From NCBI GenBank assembly GCA_013290125.1, contig JABCYQ010000023.1:1-47886 (forward strand): DNA of 47,886 nucleotides, in the 5' to 3' direction. Position 1 is the stretch's first letter, and each line of letters starts with the position of its first letter. The DNA is from Vulcanimicrobiota bacterium (GTDB lineage: Bacteria; Vulcanimicrobiota; Vulcanimicrobiia; Eremiobacterales; Eremiobacteraceae). Positions 31,899-40,702 of this stretch are shown here, in pieces. A program made the position numbers and the translations under genes. The notes under the pieces are model-generated. The model worked only from the letters and a program-made list of their open reading frames with translations, searched no databases and was not told where the DNA came from.

Positions 31899-32321
31899 TT
31901 AACCGACCTCGACACCCATCTGCCGCGCTGTGCCTGCGATGATCTTCATCGCAGCGTCTATGTCGTTCGCGTTGAGATCCGCCATCTTCGCCTTCGCGAT
32001 CTCGCGGCACTGATCGAGGGTGAGTTTGCCGACCTTCTTGCGATTCGGCTCACCCGAGCCTTTTTCGATGCCGGCCGCCTTCTTGATGAGTTCGGACGCA
32101 GGCGGCGTCTTGAGGATGAACGTGAACGAGCGATCCTCGTAAACGGTGATAACAGCTGGTATGACCTGGCCCGCCTGGCTCGCGGTGCGCTCGTTGTAGG
32201 TCTTGCAGAACTCCATGATGTTGATGCCGTGCTGGCCAAGCGCTGGGCCGACGGGCGGCGCCGGCGTTGCCTTGCCGGCAATGCACTGGAGCGTCACTTT
32301 CGCGATGATCTTCTTTGCCAC
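31899..32321 (-). CDS. rplK: 50S ribosomal protein L11
   Basis: L11 forms the GTPase-associated centre with 23S rRNA. The 140-residue protein shows the N domain ([37 protein letters not shown]) and the rRNA-binding C domain ([32 protein letters not shown]). It starts just 3 bp after nusG ends. Confidence 0.97.
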   Translation of the reverse strand: MAKKIIAKVTLQCIAGKATPAPPVGPALGQHGINIMEFCKTYNERTASQAGQVIPAVITVYEDRSFTFILKTPPASELIKKAAGIEKGSGEPNRKKVGKLTLDQCREIAKAKMADLNANDIDAAMKIIAGTARQMGVEVG

Positions 32322-32324
32322 GAT

Positions 32325-32933
32325 CTATACCTTTTCGACTTGATAGAATTCGAGTTCGACCGGAGTCTCGCGGCCGAAGATCGAGATGAGCGCGCGCAGG
32401 CGCTCTTTCTGCGCGTCGATCTCGTCCACGGTGCCGGTGAAATCGAAGAACGGCCCGGACGTGACTTTGACGCGATCGCCGCGCTTGAAGTCGATCATCA
32501 GCTTCGGAGTCTCGATGCCCATCTGCTTGAGGATCGTCTTGACTTCTTTCTCCGCGAGCGGCAGCGGCTTCTCGCCGGCGCCCGGCGAGCCGACGAATCC
32601 CGTCACACCCTGCGTGTTGCGCACAACGTACCACGACGCGTCCGTCATCTTCATCTCGACGAGCACGTAGCCGGGATAGACTTTCTTTTCAACTTCGCGC
32701 CGCTTACCGTCTTTGAATTCGACCTCTTTGTCCATCGGCACGAGCACGCGATAGACGAAGTCTTGCATATTCATGGACTTGATGCGGCGCTCAAGGTTAG
32801 CCTTGACCTTGTTCTCGTAACCGGAGTACGTGTGGATGACGTACCACTTCCGATCGGGATCGACGGGAGCAGCTGCATCGGCGCCGTCCGCGGAAAGCGC
32901 GGTGGCCTGGGTTTCGTCGACTTCTTCGATCAT
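32325..32933 (-). CDS. nusG: Transcription termination/antitermination protein NusG
   Basis: NusG binds RNA polymerase and couples it to ribosomes or Rho. I start at the ATG at 32933 (MIEEVDETQ), giving 202 residues; the open frame upstream is antisense to secE. The NGN domain starts KWYVIHTYSGYENKVKANLE and contains VYPGYVLVEMKMTDASWYVV; the C-terminal KOW domain has FKRGDRVKVTSGPFFDFTG and ALISIFGRETPVELEF. A short acidic N-terminal tail precedes the NGN domain. Confidence 0.96.
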   Translation of the reverse strand: MIEEVDETQATALSADGADAAAPVDPDRKWYVIHTYSGYENKVKANLERRIKSMNMQDFVYRVLVPMDKEVEFKDGKRREVEKKVYPGYVLVEMKMTDASWYVVRNTQGVTGFVGSPGAGEKPLPLAEKEVKTILKQMGIETPKLMIDFKRGDRVKVTSGPFFDFTGTVDEIDAQKERLRALISIFGRETPVELEFYQVEKV

Positions 32934-32938
32934 GGCGC

Positions 32939-33193
32939 TTACTGCGTCCCGAATATCTTGCCGGCAATCGCCGAGATCAGCGACGTCCAGAGCGCGACGA
33001 TGACGACCAAACCGACCGTCAACATCGTTGCGGATACCCACTCGTCTCTACTCGGCCAGGTGACGCGTTTCATCTCCGAGACGATGGACCGTACGCCAGC
33101 CTGGGCGTTTTTCCAACGGCGCTGCGCGTCCGCGGAACGTTCCGCGAGCTTCTCTTTCTCTTTGTCTTTGTCGCCGTCATTGGTCGATTTCAA
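32939..33193 (-). CDS. secE: Preprotein translocase subunit SecE
   Basis: SecE clamps the SecY channel. The 84-residue protein has the essential cytoplasmic helix (VRSIVSEMKRVTWPSRDEWV) followed by one membrane helix (ATMLTVGLVVIVALWTSLIS), the usual short form. The N terminus is highly charged. TTG start with AAGGAAG upstream. It lies between tRNA-Trp and nusG, the conserved context. Confidence 0.95.
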   Translation of the reverse strand: MKSTNDGDKDKEKEKLAERSADAQRRWKNAQAGVRSIVSEMKRVTWPSRDEWVSATMLTVGLVVIVALWTSLISAIAGKIFGTQ

Positions 33194-33236
33194 AGTTCTT
33201 CCTTAGATACTACAGTATTCGAGCGCGCGAGTCGTG

Positions 33237-33309
33237 CAGGGCGGACAGGACTCGAACCTGCAACAACCGGTTTTGGAGACCGGGACTCTACCAGTTGAGC
33301 TACCGCCCT
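33237..33309 (-). tRNA. trnW: tRNA-Trp (CCA anticodon)
   Basis: The 73-nt minus-strand sequence folds as a standard cloverleaf: acceptor AGGGCGG/CCGCCCT, D arm with AGCTCAACTGGTAGAG, anticodon loop TCTCCAAAA (anticodon CCA), and T arm GGTTCGAGTCC. The discriminator base is G, as expected for bacterial tRNA-Trp. The 3' CCA is not encoded. It sits between rpmG and secE, the common bacterial position for this tRNA. Confidence 0.95.
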
Positions 33310-33318
33310 ATCCTTGCT

Positions 33319-33483
33319 CTACCTAGTTTCCTTATGCGCCGTGTGGCAATGGCACCACTTGCAATACTTCTTTAACTCCAAACGCGCAGACGAGTTCTGC
33401 CGATTCTTCATCGACGTGTAATTGCGGCGCTTGCAGTCCCCGCAGGCGAGCGTGATGATCACGCGATTTTCTTTCTTCGCCAT
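33319..33483 (-). CDS. rpmG: 50S ribosomal protein L33
   Basis: A 54-residue protein read from the minus strand: it starts [20 protein letters not shown], continues with [20 protein letters not shown] and ends [14 protein letters not shown]. The two CxxC pairs (CGDC and CKWC) mark the zinc-binding (C+) form of L33. It lies 4 bp after tuf and 9 bp before tRNA-Trp, in the tuf-rpmG-trnW-secE order found in many bacteria. Confidence 0.95.
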   Translation of the reverse strand: MAKKENRVIITLACGDCKRRNYTSMKNRQNSSARLELKKYCKWCHCHTAHKETR

Positions 33484-33487
33484 GGTA

Positions 33488-34684
33488 CTATTCGATCACC
33501 TTAGTGACGACGCCGGCGCCCACCGTGCGGCCGCCCTCGCGGATCGCAAAGCGAAGACCCTCTTCGCACGCGATCGGCGTGATCAGCTCCACCGTCATGC
33601 GCACGTTGTCGCCCGGCATCACCATCTCCACACCTTCAGGCAGCGTGATGCTGCCCGTCACGTCGGTCGTGCGGAAGTAGAACTGCGGACGGTAGTTGGA
33701 GAAGAACGGCGTGTGACGGCCGCCCTCGTCCTTGCTCAAGATGTACACCTCGGCTTCGAACTTCTTGTGCGGTTTGATGCTGCCCGGTTTAGCAAGCACC
33801 TGGCCGCGCTCGATGTCCGTGCGCTCGATGCCGCGCAGCAGCACGCCCACGTTGTCGCCCGCGATGCCCTCGTCCAGCAGTTTGCGGAACATCTCGATGC
33901 CCGTCACCACCGTCTTACGCGGCTTGTCCATCAAGCCCACGATCTCGACTTCGTCGCCCACCTTCACCTTGCCGCGCTCGATACGACCTGTGGCGACCGT
34001 ACCGCGGCCCGTGATCGTGAAGACGTCTTCCACCGGCATCAGGTACGGCTTATCCACGTCGCGTTCTGGCACCGGGATATACTTGTCCACTGCGGCCATC
34101 AGCTCCAGGATCTTATTGCCCCACTCGCCGACCGTGGTCTCTTCCAACGCCTTGAGCGCTGAACCCCGGATCACCGGGATCTCCTCGCCGGGGAACTTGT
34201 AGCGCGTCAACAGTTCGCGCACTTCCATCTCGACTAGGTCGATCAGCTCCGGGTCGTCCACCATGTCCACTTTGTTCAAGAACACCACCAGGTACGGCAC
34301 GCCAACCTGGCGCGCAAGCAAGATGTGCTCGCGCGTCTGCGGCATCGGGCCGTCGGCGGCCGACACGACCAGAATCGCGCCGTCCATCTGCGCTGCACCC
34401 GTGATCATGTTCTTGATGTAGTCTGCGTGGCCGGGAGCGTCCACGTGGCTATAGTGCCGGTTCTTGGTCTCGTACTCGGCATGGTACAGCGAGATCGTGA
34501 TACCGCGCTCTTTCTCCTCAGGCGCGTTATCGATCTGATCCACGATCAGGGCTTTGGTGCCCGTACCTGACGCCGCAAGCACCTTGGTGATCGCCGCCGT
34601 CAGCGTCGTCTTGCCGTGGTCCACGTGACCGATCGTGCCGATGTTCACGTGCGGCTTCGAACGCTCGAACTTCTGCTTAGCCAT
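33488..34684 (-). CDS. tuf: Elongation factor Tu
   Basis: EF-Tu brings aminoacyl-tRNA to the ribosome. The 398-residue protein has G1 [18 protein letters not shown], the switch [42 protein letters not shown], and domain 2/3 blocks ([40 protein letters not shown]). It is the only tuf in the window and serves both as last gene of the str set (after fusA) and as the gene in front of rpmG-trnW-secE. Confidence 0.98.
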   Translation of the reverse strand: MAKQKFERSKPHVNIGTIGHVDHGKTTLTAAITKVLAASGTGTKALIVDQIDNAPEEKERGITISLYHAEYETKNRHYSHVDAPGHADYIKNMITGAAQMDGAILVVSAADGPMPQTREHILLARQVGVPYLVVFLNKVDMVDDPELIDLVEMEVRELLTRYKFPGEEIPVIRGSALKALEETTVGEWGNKILELMAAVDKYIPVPERDVDKPYLMPVEDVFTITGRGTVATGRIERGKVKVGDEVEIVGLMDKPRKTVVTGIEMFRKLLDEGIAGDNVGVLLRGIERTDIERGQVLAKPGSIKPHKKFEAEVYILSKDEGGRHTPFFSNYRPQFYFRTTDVTGSITLPEGVEMVMPGDNVRMTVELITPIACEEGLRFAIREGGRTVGAGVVTKVIE

Positions 34685-34733
34685 TGCTCACTCCATTACC
34701 GGACTGCGACAGGCGCGACTGTTTCGTGTACAT

Positions 34734-36887
34734 CTACTTGCCCGTGGTCTTCGCGACGATCTCTTCTTCGATGCTCTTGGGCACTTGCGCGTAGTGCGAG
34801 AACTCCATCGTGTAGCTCGCCCGGCCTTGAGACCGGCTGCGCAGATCCGTTGAGTAGCCGAACATCTCCGACAACGGCACGGTGGCGTTGACCTTCTGGA
34901 TGCCCTGCGATTCCGGCTCCATGTGGAGCACGTGCCCGCGCCGCGCGTTCAGGTCGCCGATGACGTCGCCTAAGAACTGATCCGGCGTCACGACTTCCAC
35001 GGCCATGATCGGCTCTTTGATGATCGGACCCGCCGAACGGTTCGCTTCTTTGAACGCCATCGAGCCCGCGATCTTGAACGCCATCTCATTCGAGTCGACT
35101 TCGTGATACGAACCGTCGAACACCGTGGCTTTGAAGTCGAGGACCGGATAGCCCGCGAGCACGCCTGCAAGCGCCGCTTCGCGCACGCCGGATTCGACCG
35201 CGCCGATGAACTCTCTCGGGATAGCGCCGCCTTTGACTTTGTCGTCGAACACGACGCCCGATCCAGGCGGAAGCGGTTCGACGCGGATCCAGCAGTCGCC
35301 GAACTGACCTTTGCCGCCGGTCTGGCGGACGTAGCGGCCGTGCTTTTCGACGGTCTTCGTGACGGCTTCTTTGTACGCGACTTGCGGCTTGCCGACGTTC
35401 GCGCCGACTTTGAATTCGCGCAAGAGGCGGTCCACGATGATCTCGAGGTGCAGCTCGCCCATGCCGGAGATGATGGTCTGGCCGGTCTCTTCATCCGTGA
35501 ACATGCGGAATGTGGGATCTTCTTCTGCCAACTTCTGCAAGCTCTGTCCGAGCCGTTCCTGATCGACCTTCGTTTTAGGCTCGATCGCCTGGCTGATCAC
35601 CGGATCCGGGAACTTGATATTCTCGAGGACGATGGGCTTTTTCTCGTCGCAGAGCGTGTCGCCGGTGGTGGTGTTCTTCAAGCCCACGGCCGCCGCGATG
35701 TCGCCGGCCTCGACTCCCTCGACATCTTCGCGGTGGTTCGCGTGCATGCGCAGGATCCGCCCGATCCGCTCGCGCTGGCCTTTGGTTGAGTTGTAGACGT
35801 ACGATCCGGCCTTCAACGTGCCGGAATACGTGCGGAAGAACGTCAGCTTACCGACGAACGGGTCCGTCGCGATCTTGAACGCGAGCGCGGAGAACGGTTC
35901 TTCATCGGACGCCTTGCGCGTGAGCACGTTGTCCGGATGGTCAGGATCGATGCCCGACACGTCGGGAAGGTCGACAGGCGAAGGCAGGTAGTCGACGATG
36001 GCGTCGAGCAGCGCCTGCACGCCTTTGTTCTTGAACGCGGAACCGCAGAGCACGGGAAGTACTTTGGCGGCGATGGTCGCGGTGCGCAGCGCCTTGCGGA
36101 TCTCGTCGCCGCTGATCTCGTGACCCTCGACGAACTTCTCGGTGAGATGCTCGTCGGTCTCGGCGACCGCTTCGATGAGTTCGGCGCGCCACTTGTGGAT
36201 CAGGTCGTGCATTTCGGCCGGGGCATCCGTCTCTTCGAAAGTCTTACCCAGGTCGTCGGTGTAGATCGTCGCTCTGCCCGTGAGCAGATCGACAAACCCT
36301 TTGAACTGATCTTCTTCACCGATCGGCAGCTGGACCGGCATGGCGCGCGCGCCGAGGCGCTCGCGGATCTTCGAAACGGCGTTGTAGAAGTCGGCGCCGG
36401 TGCGGTCCATCTTATTGATGAAGATGATGCGGGGGACTTTATACTTGTTCGCCTGGCGCCATACGGTCTCGCTCTGCGGCTGAACGGCGGCCACCGAGTC
36501 GAAGAGCGCGACGAGGCCGTCGAGCACGCGCATCGAGCGTTCCACTTCGACGGTAAAATCCACGTGGCCGGGCGTATCAATAATGTTGACGCGCGTGTCG
36601 CGCCAAATGCAGGTCGTCGCGGCGGATGTGATCGTGATGCCGCGCTCTTGCTCTTGCTCCATCCAGTCCATCGTGGCCGCGCCTTCATGGACTTCGCCGA
36701 GCTTGTGCGTGCGGCCGGTGTAAAAGAGAATACGCTCGGTCGTCGTCGTCTTGCCCGCGTCGATGTGGGCGGCGATGCCGATGTTGCGTGTGTTTGCGAG
36801 CGTGTACTGTCTAGGCACTTTCCCCTGTACGTGATCCTTGGACGCGGCGGGCTTACGCTCGCCTGCGGGAGTGAGCTGGCCGATCAC
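34734..36887 (-). CDS. fusA: Elongation factor G
   Basis: EF-G drives ribosomal translocation. G1 is [20 protein letters not shown], switch [32 protein letters not shown], and domain IV/V signatures are present ([32 protein letters not shown]). GTG at 36887 overlaps the rpsG stop as GTGA and gives 717 residues with a 28-residue N-terminal extension before [13 protein letters not shown]; a GTG at 36818 (VPRQYTLAN) would give the usual family start but has its ribosome site very close. I favour the coupled start with moderate certainty. Confidence 0.96.
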   Translation of the reverse strand: MIGQLTPAGERKPAASKDHVQGKVPRQYTLANTRNIGIAAHIDAGKTTTTERILFYTGRTHKLGEVHEGAATMDWMEQEQERGITITSAATTCIWRDTRVNIIDTPGHVDFTVEVERSMRVLDGLVALFDSVAAVQPQSETVWRQANKYKVPRIIFINKMDRTGADFYNAVSKIRERLGARAMPVQLPIGEEDQFKGFVDLLTGRATIYTDDLGKTFEETDAPAEMHDLIHKWRAELIEAVAETDEHLTEKFVEGHEISGDEIRKALRTATIAAKVLPVLCGSAFKNKGVQALLDAIVDYLPSPVDLPDVSGIDPDHPDNVLTRKASDEEPFSALAFKIATDPFVGKLTFFRTYSGTLKAGSYVYNSTKGQRERIGRILRMHANHREDVEGVEAGDIAAAVGLKNTTTGDTLCDEKKPIVLENIKFPDPVISQAIEPKTKVDQERLGQSLQKLAEEDPTFRMFTDEETGQTIISGMGELHLEIIVDRLLREFKVGANVGKPQVAYKEAVTKTVEKHGRYVRQTGGKGQFGDCWIRVEPLPPGSGVVFDDKVKGGAIPREFIGAVESGVREAALAGVLAGYPVLDFKATVFDGSYHEVDSNEMAFKIAGSMAFKEANRSAGPIIKEPIMAVEVVTPDQFLGDVIGDLNARRGHVLHMEPESQGIQKVNATVPLSEMFGYSTDLRSRSQGRASYTMEFSHYAQVPKSIEEEIVAKTTGK

Positions 36888-37354
36888 CAGCGATAATGCG
36901 CGAAAGCCTTGTTGGCTTCGGCCATGCGGTGCGTGTCCTCGCGCTTCTTGACCGATGCGCCTTGGTTGTTGGCAGCGTCGAGCAGCTCGGCTGCGAGGCG
37001 GTCTTCCATCGTCTTACCTGGGCGTTTGCGCGCGAAGCCGATGAGCCAGCGCATGCCCATCGCCTGGCGCCGATCCGGGCGCACTTCCATCGGCACTTGA
37101 TAGGTTGCGCCGCCGACGCGGCGCGGCCGGACTTCGACAAGCGGCATGGCGTTGTTCATCGCCTGCGTGAACACGTCCATGGGATCTTTGCCGGTCTTCT
37201 CCCCGATGATCGTGAGCGCTCCATAGGTGATCCGCTCGGCGATGCTCTTCTTGCCGGCGAGCATCACCTTGTTGATGAAGCGTGCGACGGTCCGCGAGTT
37301 GAAGCGCGGATCAGGCAGCACTTGACGCTTGGGGACCGGTCCTTTTCGCGGCAT
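36884..37354 (-). CDS. rpsG: 30S ribosomal protein S7
   Basis: S7 nucleates the 30S head and contacts E-site tRNA. ATG at 37354 ([20 protein letters not shown]) with AAGGAAG upstream gives 156 residues. Conserved blocks: [60 protein letters not shown] and the C-terminal [15 protein letters not shown]. Stop overlaps the fusA start. Confidence 0.97.
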   Translation of the reverse strand: MPRKGPVPKRQVLPDPRFNSRTVARFINKVMLAGKKSIAERITYGALTIIGEKTGKDPMDVFTQAMNNAMPLVEVRPRRVGGATYQVPMEVRPDRRQAMGMRWLIGFARKRPGKTMEDRLAAELLDAANNQGASVKKREDTHRMAEANKAFAHYRW

Positions 37355-37369
37355 ATCTTCCTTATATAT

Positions 37370-37390
37370 GGGCAAGCGATGCTTGCCCTA
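37370..37390. repeat. Short palindrome between rpsL and rpsG
   Basis: GGGCAAGC-GAT-GCTTGCCC is perfectly self-complementary over 8 bp, followed by TACTACA. It has a close copy at 12237 between rlmD and gatC. Lying between rpsL and rpsG it could pace ribosomes or tune the ratio of the two proteins. Confidence 0.65.
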
Positions 37391-37408
37391 CTACAAAATA
37401 GATTCTGA

Positions 37409-37846
37409 CTACTTAGGTCGTTTGGCGCCGTACTTCGATCGGCTCTGTTTGCGGTTCTGCACGCCCTGCGTGTCGAGTGTGCCGCGGATGATGTGGTAGC
37501 GGATGCCGGGCAGATCTTTCACGCGGCCACCGCGGATCAGCACGACCGAGTGCTCTTGTAGGTTGTGCCCGATTCCGGGGATGTAGGCGGTGACTTCGAT
37601 GCCGTTGGTCAGGCGAACGCGGGCGACTTTGCGCAGCGCCGAGTTCGGCTTTTTCGGCGTGATCGTCTTGACTTGGGTACAGACGCCGCGCCGGAGCGGG
37701 TTTCCTTGCTTAATCGTCTTGGTGCGCTGCGGTAGGTCGGGATGACCCGGCTTCGCGCCCGTCAGCGCCACGTGAAACGCCGGCGATTTCGACTTTTTGC
37801 GGAGCTTCTCGCGGCCTTTGCGCACGAGCTGACTGATTGTCGGCAA
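37409..37846 (-). CDS. rpsL: 30S ribosomal protein S12 with an unusual insertion
   Basis: S12 sits at the decoding centre. The TTG at 37846 starts [20 protein letters not shown] after a GCGAGGTC ribosome site, giving 145 residues against about 123-137 normally. The core is intact: [20 protein letters not shown] (streptomycin/decoding loop), [20 protein letters not shown] and the C-terminal [13 protein letters not shown]. Between SPAF and NPLRRGVC there are about 25 residues ([20 protein letters not shown]...) where other bacteria have 3. The insert is basic, rich in Pro/Gly, in frame and has the same base composition. First gene of the str operon. Confidence 0.93.
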   Translation of the reverse strand: MPTISQLVRKGREKLRKKSKSPAFHVALTGAKPGHPDLPQRTKTIKQGNPLRRGVCTQVKTITPKKPNSALRKVARVRLTNGIEVTAYIPGIGHNLQEHSVVLIRGGRVKDLPGIRYHIIRGTLDTQGVQNRKQSRSKYGAKRPK

Positions 37847-37872
37847 CGACTGACCTCGCAGAGAAGCGCGTT

Positions 37873-37914
37873 CACAAAAGAAAGGAGACACCGGCGGCCG
37901 GCCGCTGCCTCTCC
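37873..37914 (-). terminator. Attenuator-like hairpin in the str operon leader
   Basis: In the minus transcript GGAGAGGCAGCGGCC pairs with GGCCGCCGGTGTCTCC as an imperfect GC-rich hairpin and is followed by CTTTCTTTTG. This lies 30-70 nt before the rpsL start, inside the 188-nt leader. A partial terminator regulating the ribosomal operon would fit; the U-run is interrupted, so strength is doubtful. Confidence 0.35.
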
Positions 37915-38040
37915 CTGGGGGGATCCCGCCTCGCGCGGTGGTGGAAACGCCTCCGGGGATTTCTCGCTGCCGCATGGGTATTCGAAGGCGGCGCGTACTG
38001 AAGAACCGCCGGCACCTTCTGGCACCAGCCGAACCTTCGT

Positions 38041-38070
38041 ATTCTATCAAAACCGAACGCGGGACGTCAA
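38041..38070 (-). promoter_or_regulatory. Sigma-70-type promoter of the str operon
   Basis: On the minus strand TTGACG (38070-38065) and TAGAAT (38046-38041) are separated by 18 bp, each 5 of 6 to consensus. The inferred transcription start near 38034 leaves a 5' leader of about 188 nt before rpsL. This is the clearest promoter in the window and precedes the whole rpsL...rplL run. Confidence 0.75.
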
Positions 38071-38116
38071 GCAATTCCTAGGGCGGGTAGTGGGTCAATT
38101 TGAATCCTGGGACGAT

Positions 38117-38329
38117 CTATAAGCCTAGCCGTGATTTTCTATGGCGATCGAATGCAAAGTACGCCCCGATCGCGGCAATCGCTGATGCTACTAAGGTCAC
38201 GAGCCCCCATCCCGCCATCCAAGCGATGATTGCGATAACCCCACCGATAAGGAGGAGCCCCAGTCCGCCGGCCTCATCCTCAAGTCTTTCCATGAGGAAT
38301 GCCGTTCGTGTAGCGCGTGTATCTATCAT
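38117..38329 (-). CDS. Small membrane protein, unknown
   Basis: Not recognised. From the ATG at 38329 it encodes about 70 residues: a short hydrophilic start with MERLEDEAGG, then a hydrophobic stretch (LGLLLIGGVIAIIAWMAGWG, LVTLVASAIAAIGAYFAF) that forms one or two membrane helices, and a basic tail (DRHRKSRLGL). No good ribosome site is seen for any of its possible starts (GTG 38347, ATG 38329, ATG 38293). It is upstream of, and on the same strand as, the str operon, and its 5' end touches the divergent phosphatase gene. Hydrophobic organisation argues for a real gene. Confidence 0.5.
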   Translation of the reverse strand: MIDTRATRTAFLMERLEDEAGGLGLLLIGGVIAIIAWMAGWGLVTLVASAIAAIGAYFAFDRHRKSRLGL

Positions 38330-39381
38330 GGCGTGATGCCACTGCACTCGCGCCGGTGCCGACCCTATACCCTCTACCCGATCGGCTAATCGCCGCTTGG
38401 CTGGTAGCCGATATCAAGGAGGTGACCGCTTCGTCAACTCGCACTTCGGGAGTCTCTGGTTGGCCGCTCGCGCTCCTCGTGATCGTGGTCTGCTCGGGCG
38501 TGTGGCTTCTGGTCAACCCCCAGAACTCGCTGACCGGGCTTTTCCGGGCTAAGATCACCGATCTCGATACCCGAGTCGTGACCGGGCCGTATCCGTCCGC
38601 CGACGATTTCGCCGTTCTTCGATCGAACGGGGTCGAGACCGATGTCAGTCTGCTCGATGCCGACCTCCCCTACGAGGCGATGCTGCTCGAGCAAGAGCGC
38701 GTCAATGCCGCAAAAGTCGGCATCGCATTCGTCAACTTTCCGATGGAGAGCATCTTCGGCACGCACGCCGGCACCGACTACGACCGCCAGGCGCATCTCG
38801 CCGCGGAATTCATCGTGCGATCGAGAGGCAGGGTCTACCTCCACTGCTATCTCGGCATGCACCGCGTCCGCACCGTCGCGGCGCTGCTCACCAAAGAGGG
38901 GACGCCGTCGGCGCCCTATCTCCTGAGAAGCGGCGTGCGCAGCGCCGATGCGCGGCTTCTCGACGAAGCGCAAGCGGACTACGACGCCGGCCGCTATCTG
39001 CTCGATCGCAAGGCGCTCGCCGGCATCAAGTCGCCGACTATTCCGGCGCGACTGCTGGCGGCGTGGACGTCGTATCGGCTCGATCAGATCGCATTGGCGC
39101 GCGCCCAGTTTGCCGCCATCGTAAAGACCGACAGCTCGCAGCCCGGCGCTTTCGAAGGGCTTGGTTACTGCGCACTCCGCTCAGGCGAATTGGAAACTGC
39201 GGCGGCACTTTTTATGGAATCCACTCGGCTCGCACCCAAGGACGCGGCCGGGTACGCCGGTCTCGGTTTCGCGCGATCACGGCAAGGCCGCACGACTGAC
39301 GCGAAAGCGGCTCTGCATCAAGCGCTCGCGCTCGACCCCGGTGACACCGAAGCGCGCACGGCGCTTGCCCGATTACGGTAA
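38317..39381 (+). CDS. Membrane-anchored dual-specificity phosphatase fused to TPR repeats
   Basis: A single N-terminal membrane helix (GWPLALLVIVVCSGVWLLVN) is followed by a Cys-based phosphatase domain. It has RVVTGPYPSADDFAVLRSNG, VSLLDADLPYEAMLLEQERV and the P-loop VYLHCYLGMHRVRT (HC-x5-R, catalytic Cys about residue 176). The C-terminal third contains two TPR-like repeats (PGAFEGLGYCALRSGELETA; AAGYAGLGFARSRQGRTTDA). Orientation puts the catalytic part outside the cytoplasm or in the cytosol, depending on unresolved topology. The start is uncertain: GTG at 38317, 38356 or 38422; a perfect AAGGAGGTGA at 38416 has no properly spaced start codon. Substrates unknown. Confidence 0.8.
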   Translation: MYLSWRDATALAPVPTLYPLPDRLIAAWLVADIKEVTASSTRTSGVSGWPLALLVIVVCSGVWLLVNPQNSLTGLFRAKITDLDTRVVTGPYPSADDFAVLRSNGVETDVSLLDADLPYEAMLLEQERVNAAKVGIAFVNFPMESIFGTHAGTDYDRQAHLAAEFIVRSRGRVYLHCYLGMHRVRTVAALLTKEGTPSAPYLLRSGVRSADARLLDEAQADYDAGRYLLDRKALAGIKSPTIPARLLAAWTSYRLDQIALARAQFAAIVKTDSSQPGAFEGLGYCALRSGELETAAALFMESTRLAPKDAAGYAGLGFARSRQGRTTDAKAALHQALALDPGDTEARTALARLR

Positions 39382-39543
39382 GCCGCGCGAAGCAATCTCT
39401 CGGTTAGACGAAACTGCTTCGTAAACCCGCGATGGTAGGGTTTCCCCCGATACTGCACGTCTGGCAAAGCTCTTAGGATACAGGAGTACTACCTTCAGGC
39501 GGCCCGGCCGCTGCATTCGCGCGGCCAGCGAAGGAGATGCTCC

Positions 39544-40611
39544 ATGTTTGCTTTTGTCCGAAAACCTTTGCCCCTTATCGCGTTTTGCTGCGTCGCATGG
39601 GCGTTAACATCCCTCACGGCGTGCGGCGGCAGCAGCAGTACGACGCCGGGGCCGAAGGCCACCTCGACCCCGGCGTCGGTCACCGAAGCGCTGCCCGCGG
39701 CCGGACAGCCTCTCGTCTTCCCGCAGCACGCCGGGTTCAGCGGACAGCTAACGGTTCCACCTAATAACGCCCCCGCTGGAACGCAAGTCACCTTGACGAC
39801 GTATACGACGCAGCCTTCAGGTGCGCCGGCTCCGGCCGACCTTTCGCGCAGGCCGATGGATGCCGGAAAGGCCGGTCCACTTGCAGCGAATAGCGTCGTG
39901 GTGATGTGGGAAAGTTTGGATTTCACGCAGGCGCTTATGCTCTCGAACCAACCATCGGTGCAATTCACCCTGCCGGCAAGCATTTCCACGACGGCGAACA
40001 CGTTTACGCTTGAATTGTTGATCACGAGCAACAATCCGCAATACACGTGGGTGCCGCCGACCGTATCGGGTCAGACGCTGACGTTCGCCGGTGGAAACGG
40101 CGAGATCGCGGTGGAGCAGGCGACCTACTGGCTCGAGCTGATCGCTACGCCGATCGCCACGCCGCCGCCATCGCCGTCGCCGTCGCCATCTACAAGCCCG
40201 TCGCCATCGCCATCACCGTCTGCGAGCCCGTCACCGTCGCCGAGCCCGTCTACATCGCCAAGCCCGGGCCCATGCAACCCGGCTGCGCCAAACTCGAATT
40301 GCGTCATCACCTTCAGTACGATCGCGGTGATCTTCCCCGACGTGCCGCCGGCGCAATGGGGCTGCGGTGGCAATCCTTATCAAGTGAACTTCAACGCCAT
40401 CGAATCCGGCTATACCGGCAACTTCACGGCCGTGAGTTCGAATCTGCAACTGGCGACCGTTTCTCAGTCGGCTCCCAACGCGTTCACCGCAAGCGACGTC
40501 TGGACGTATCCCAACGGCCAGAATGGGGCAAACTTCGGAATCGTCGTCTCGGACACTCAGGGTAATGCGTCAGTTCTCGACGGCGATTTCAACGCGATCT
40601 GCATACCTTAA
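39544..40611 (+). CDS. Lipoprotein with Ser-Pro-rich spacer, unknown function
   Basis: Not assigned to a family. The N terminus is a lipoprotein signal: hydrophobic stretch then lipobox LTAC (Cys about residue 22), followed by GGSSS. Residues about 45-200 form a beta-rich domain with an Ig-like look (FSGQLTVPPNNAPAGTQVTL). A spacer of some 35 residues built from Ser-Pro and Pro-Ser repeats separates it from a second small beta domain with two Cys (CNPAAPNSNC...) . ATG with AAGGAGATG upstream. Followed by a strong terminator, so it is monocistronic. Surface-exposed adhesion or ligand binding is a guess. Confidence 0.75.
   Translation: MFAFVRKPLPLIAFCCVAWALTSLTACGGSSSTTPGPKATSTPASVTEALPAAGQPLVFPQHAGFSGQLTVPPNNAPAGTQVTLTTYTTQPSGAPAPADLSRRPMDAGKAGPLAANSVVVMWESLDFTQALMLSNQPSVQFTLPASISTTANTFTLELLITSNNPQYTWVPPTVSGQTLTFAGGNGEIAVEQATYWLELIATPIATPPPSPSPSPSTSPSPSPSPSASPSPSPSPSTSPSPGPCNPAAPNSNCVITFSTIAVIFPDVPPAQWGCGGNPYQVNFNAIESGYTGNFTAVSSNLQLATVSQSAPNAFTASDVWTYPNGQNGANFGIVVSDTQGNASVLDGDFNAICIP
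40161..40270 (+). repeat. Low-complexity Ser-Pro coding repeat
   Basis: Irregular repeats of CGCCGTCGCCATC and CGAGCCCGTC type encode the Ser-Pro spacer of the lipoprotein. This kind of tract is prone to slippage in units of 6 bp, so spacer length may vary between strains without changing the frame. Confidence 0.75.
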
Positions 40612-40632
40612 CAACACCGACCTACGACCAAG

Positions 40633-40667
40633 GGGAAGCGGCCTCGCAGGCCGCTTCCCTTTTCTTT
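40633..40667 (+). terminator. Intrinsic terminator after the lipoprotein gene
   Basis: GGGAAGCGGCCT-CGC-AGGCCGCTTCCC is a perfect 12-bp stem with a 3-nt loop, directly followed by TTTTCTTT. It ends the plus-strand lipoprotein transcript 22 bp after the stop and faces the convergent HAD gene. Confidence 0.9.
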
Positions 40668-40702
40668 GGGTCGGATTTTCCGCGGGGGCTCTCGCCCGGA
40701 GT

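Noticed and set aside
40161-40270. Possible CRISPR-like or regulatory repeat array
   Set aside because: The repeats are short, irregular, lack spacers and encode a Ser-Pro linker in a lipoprotein.
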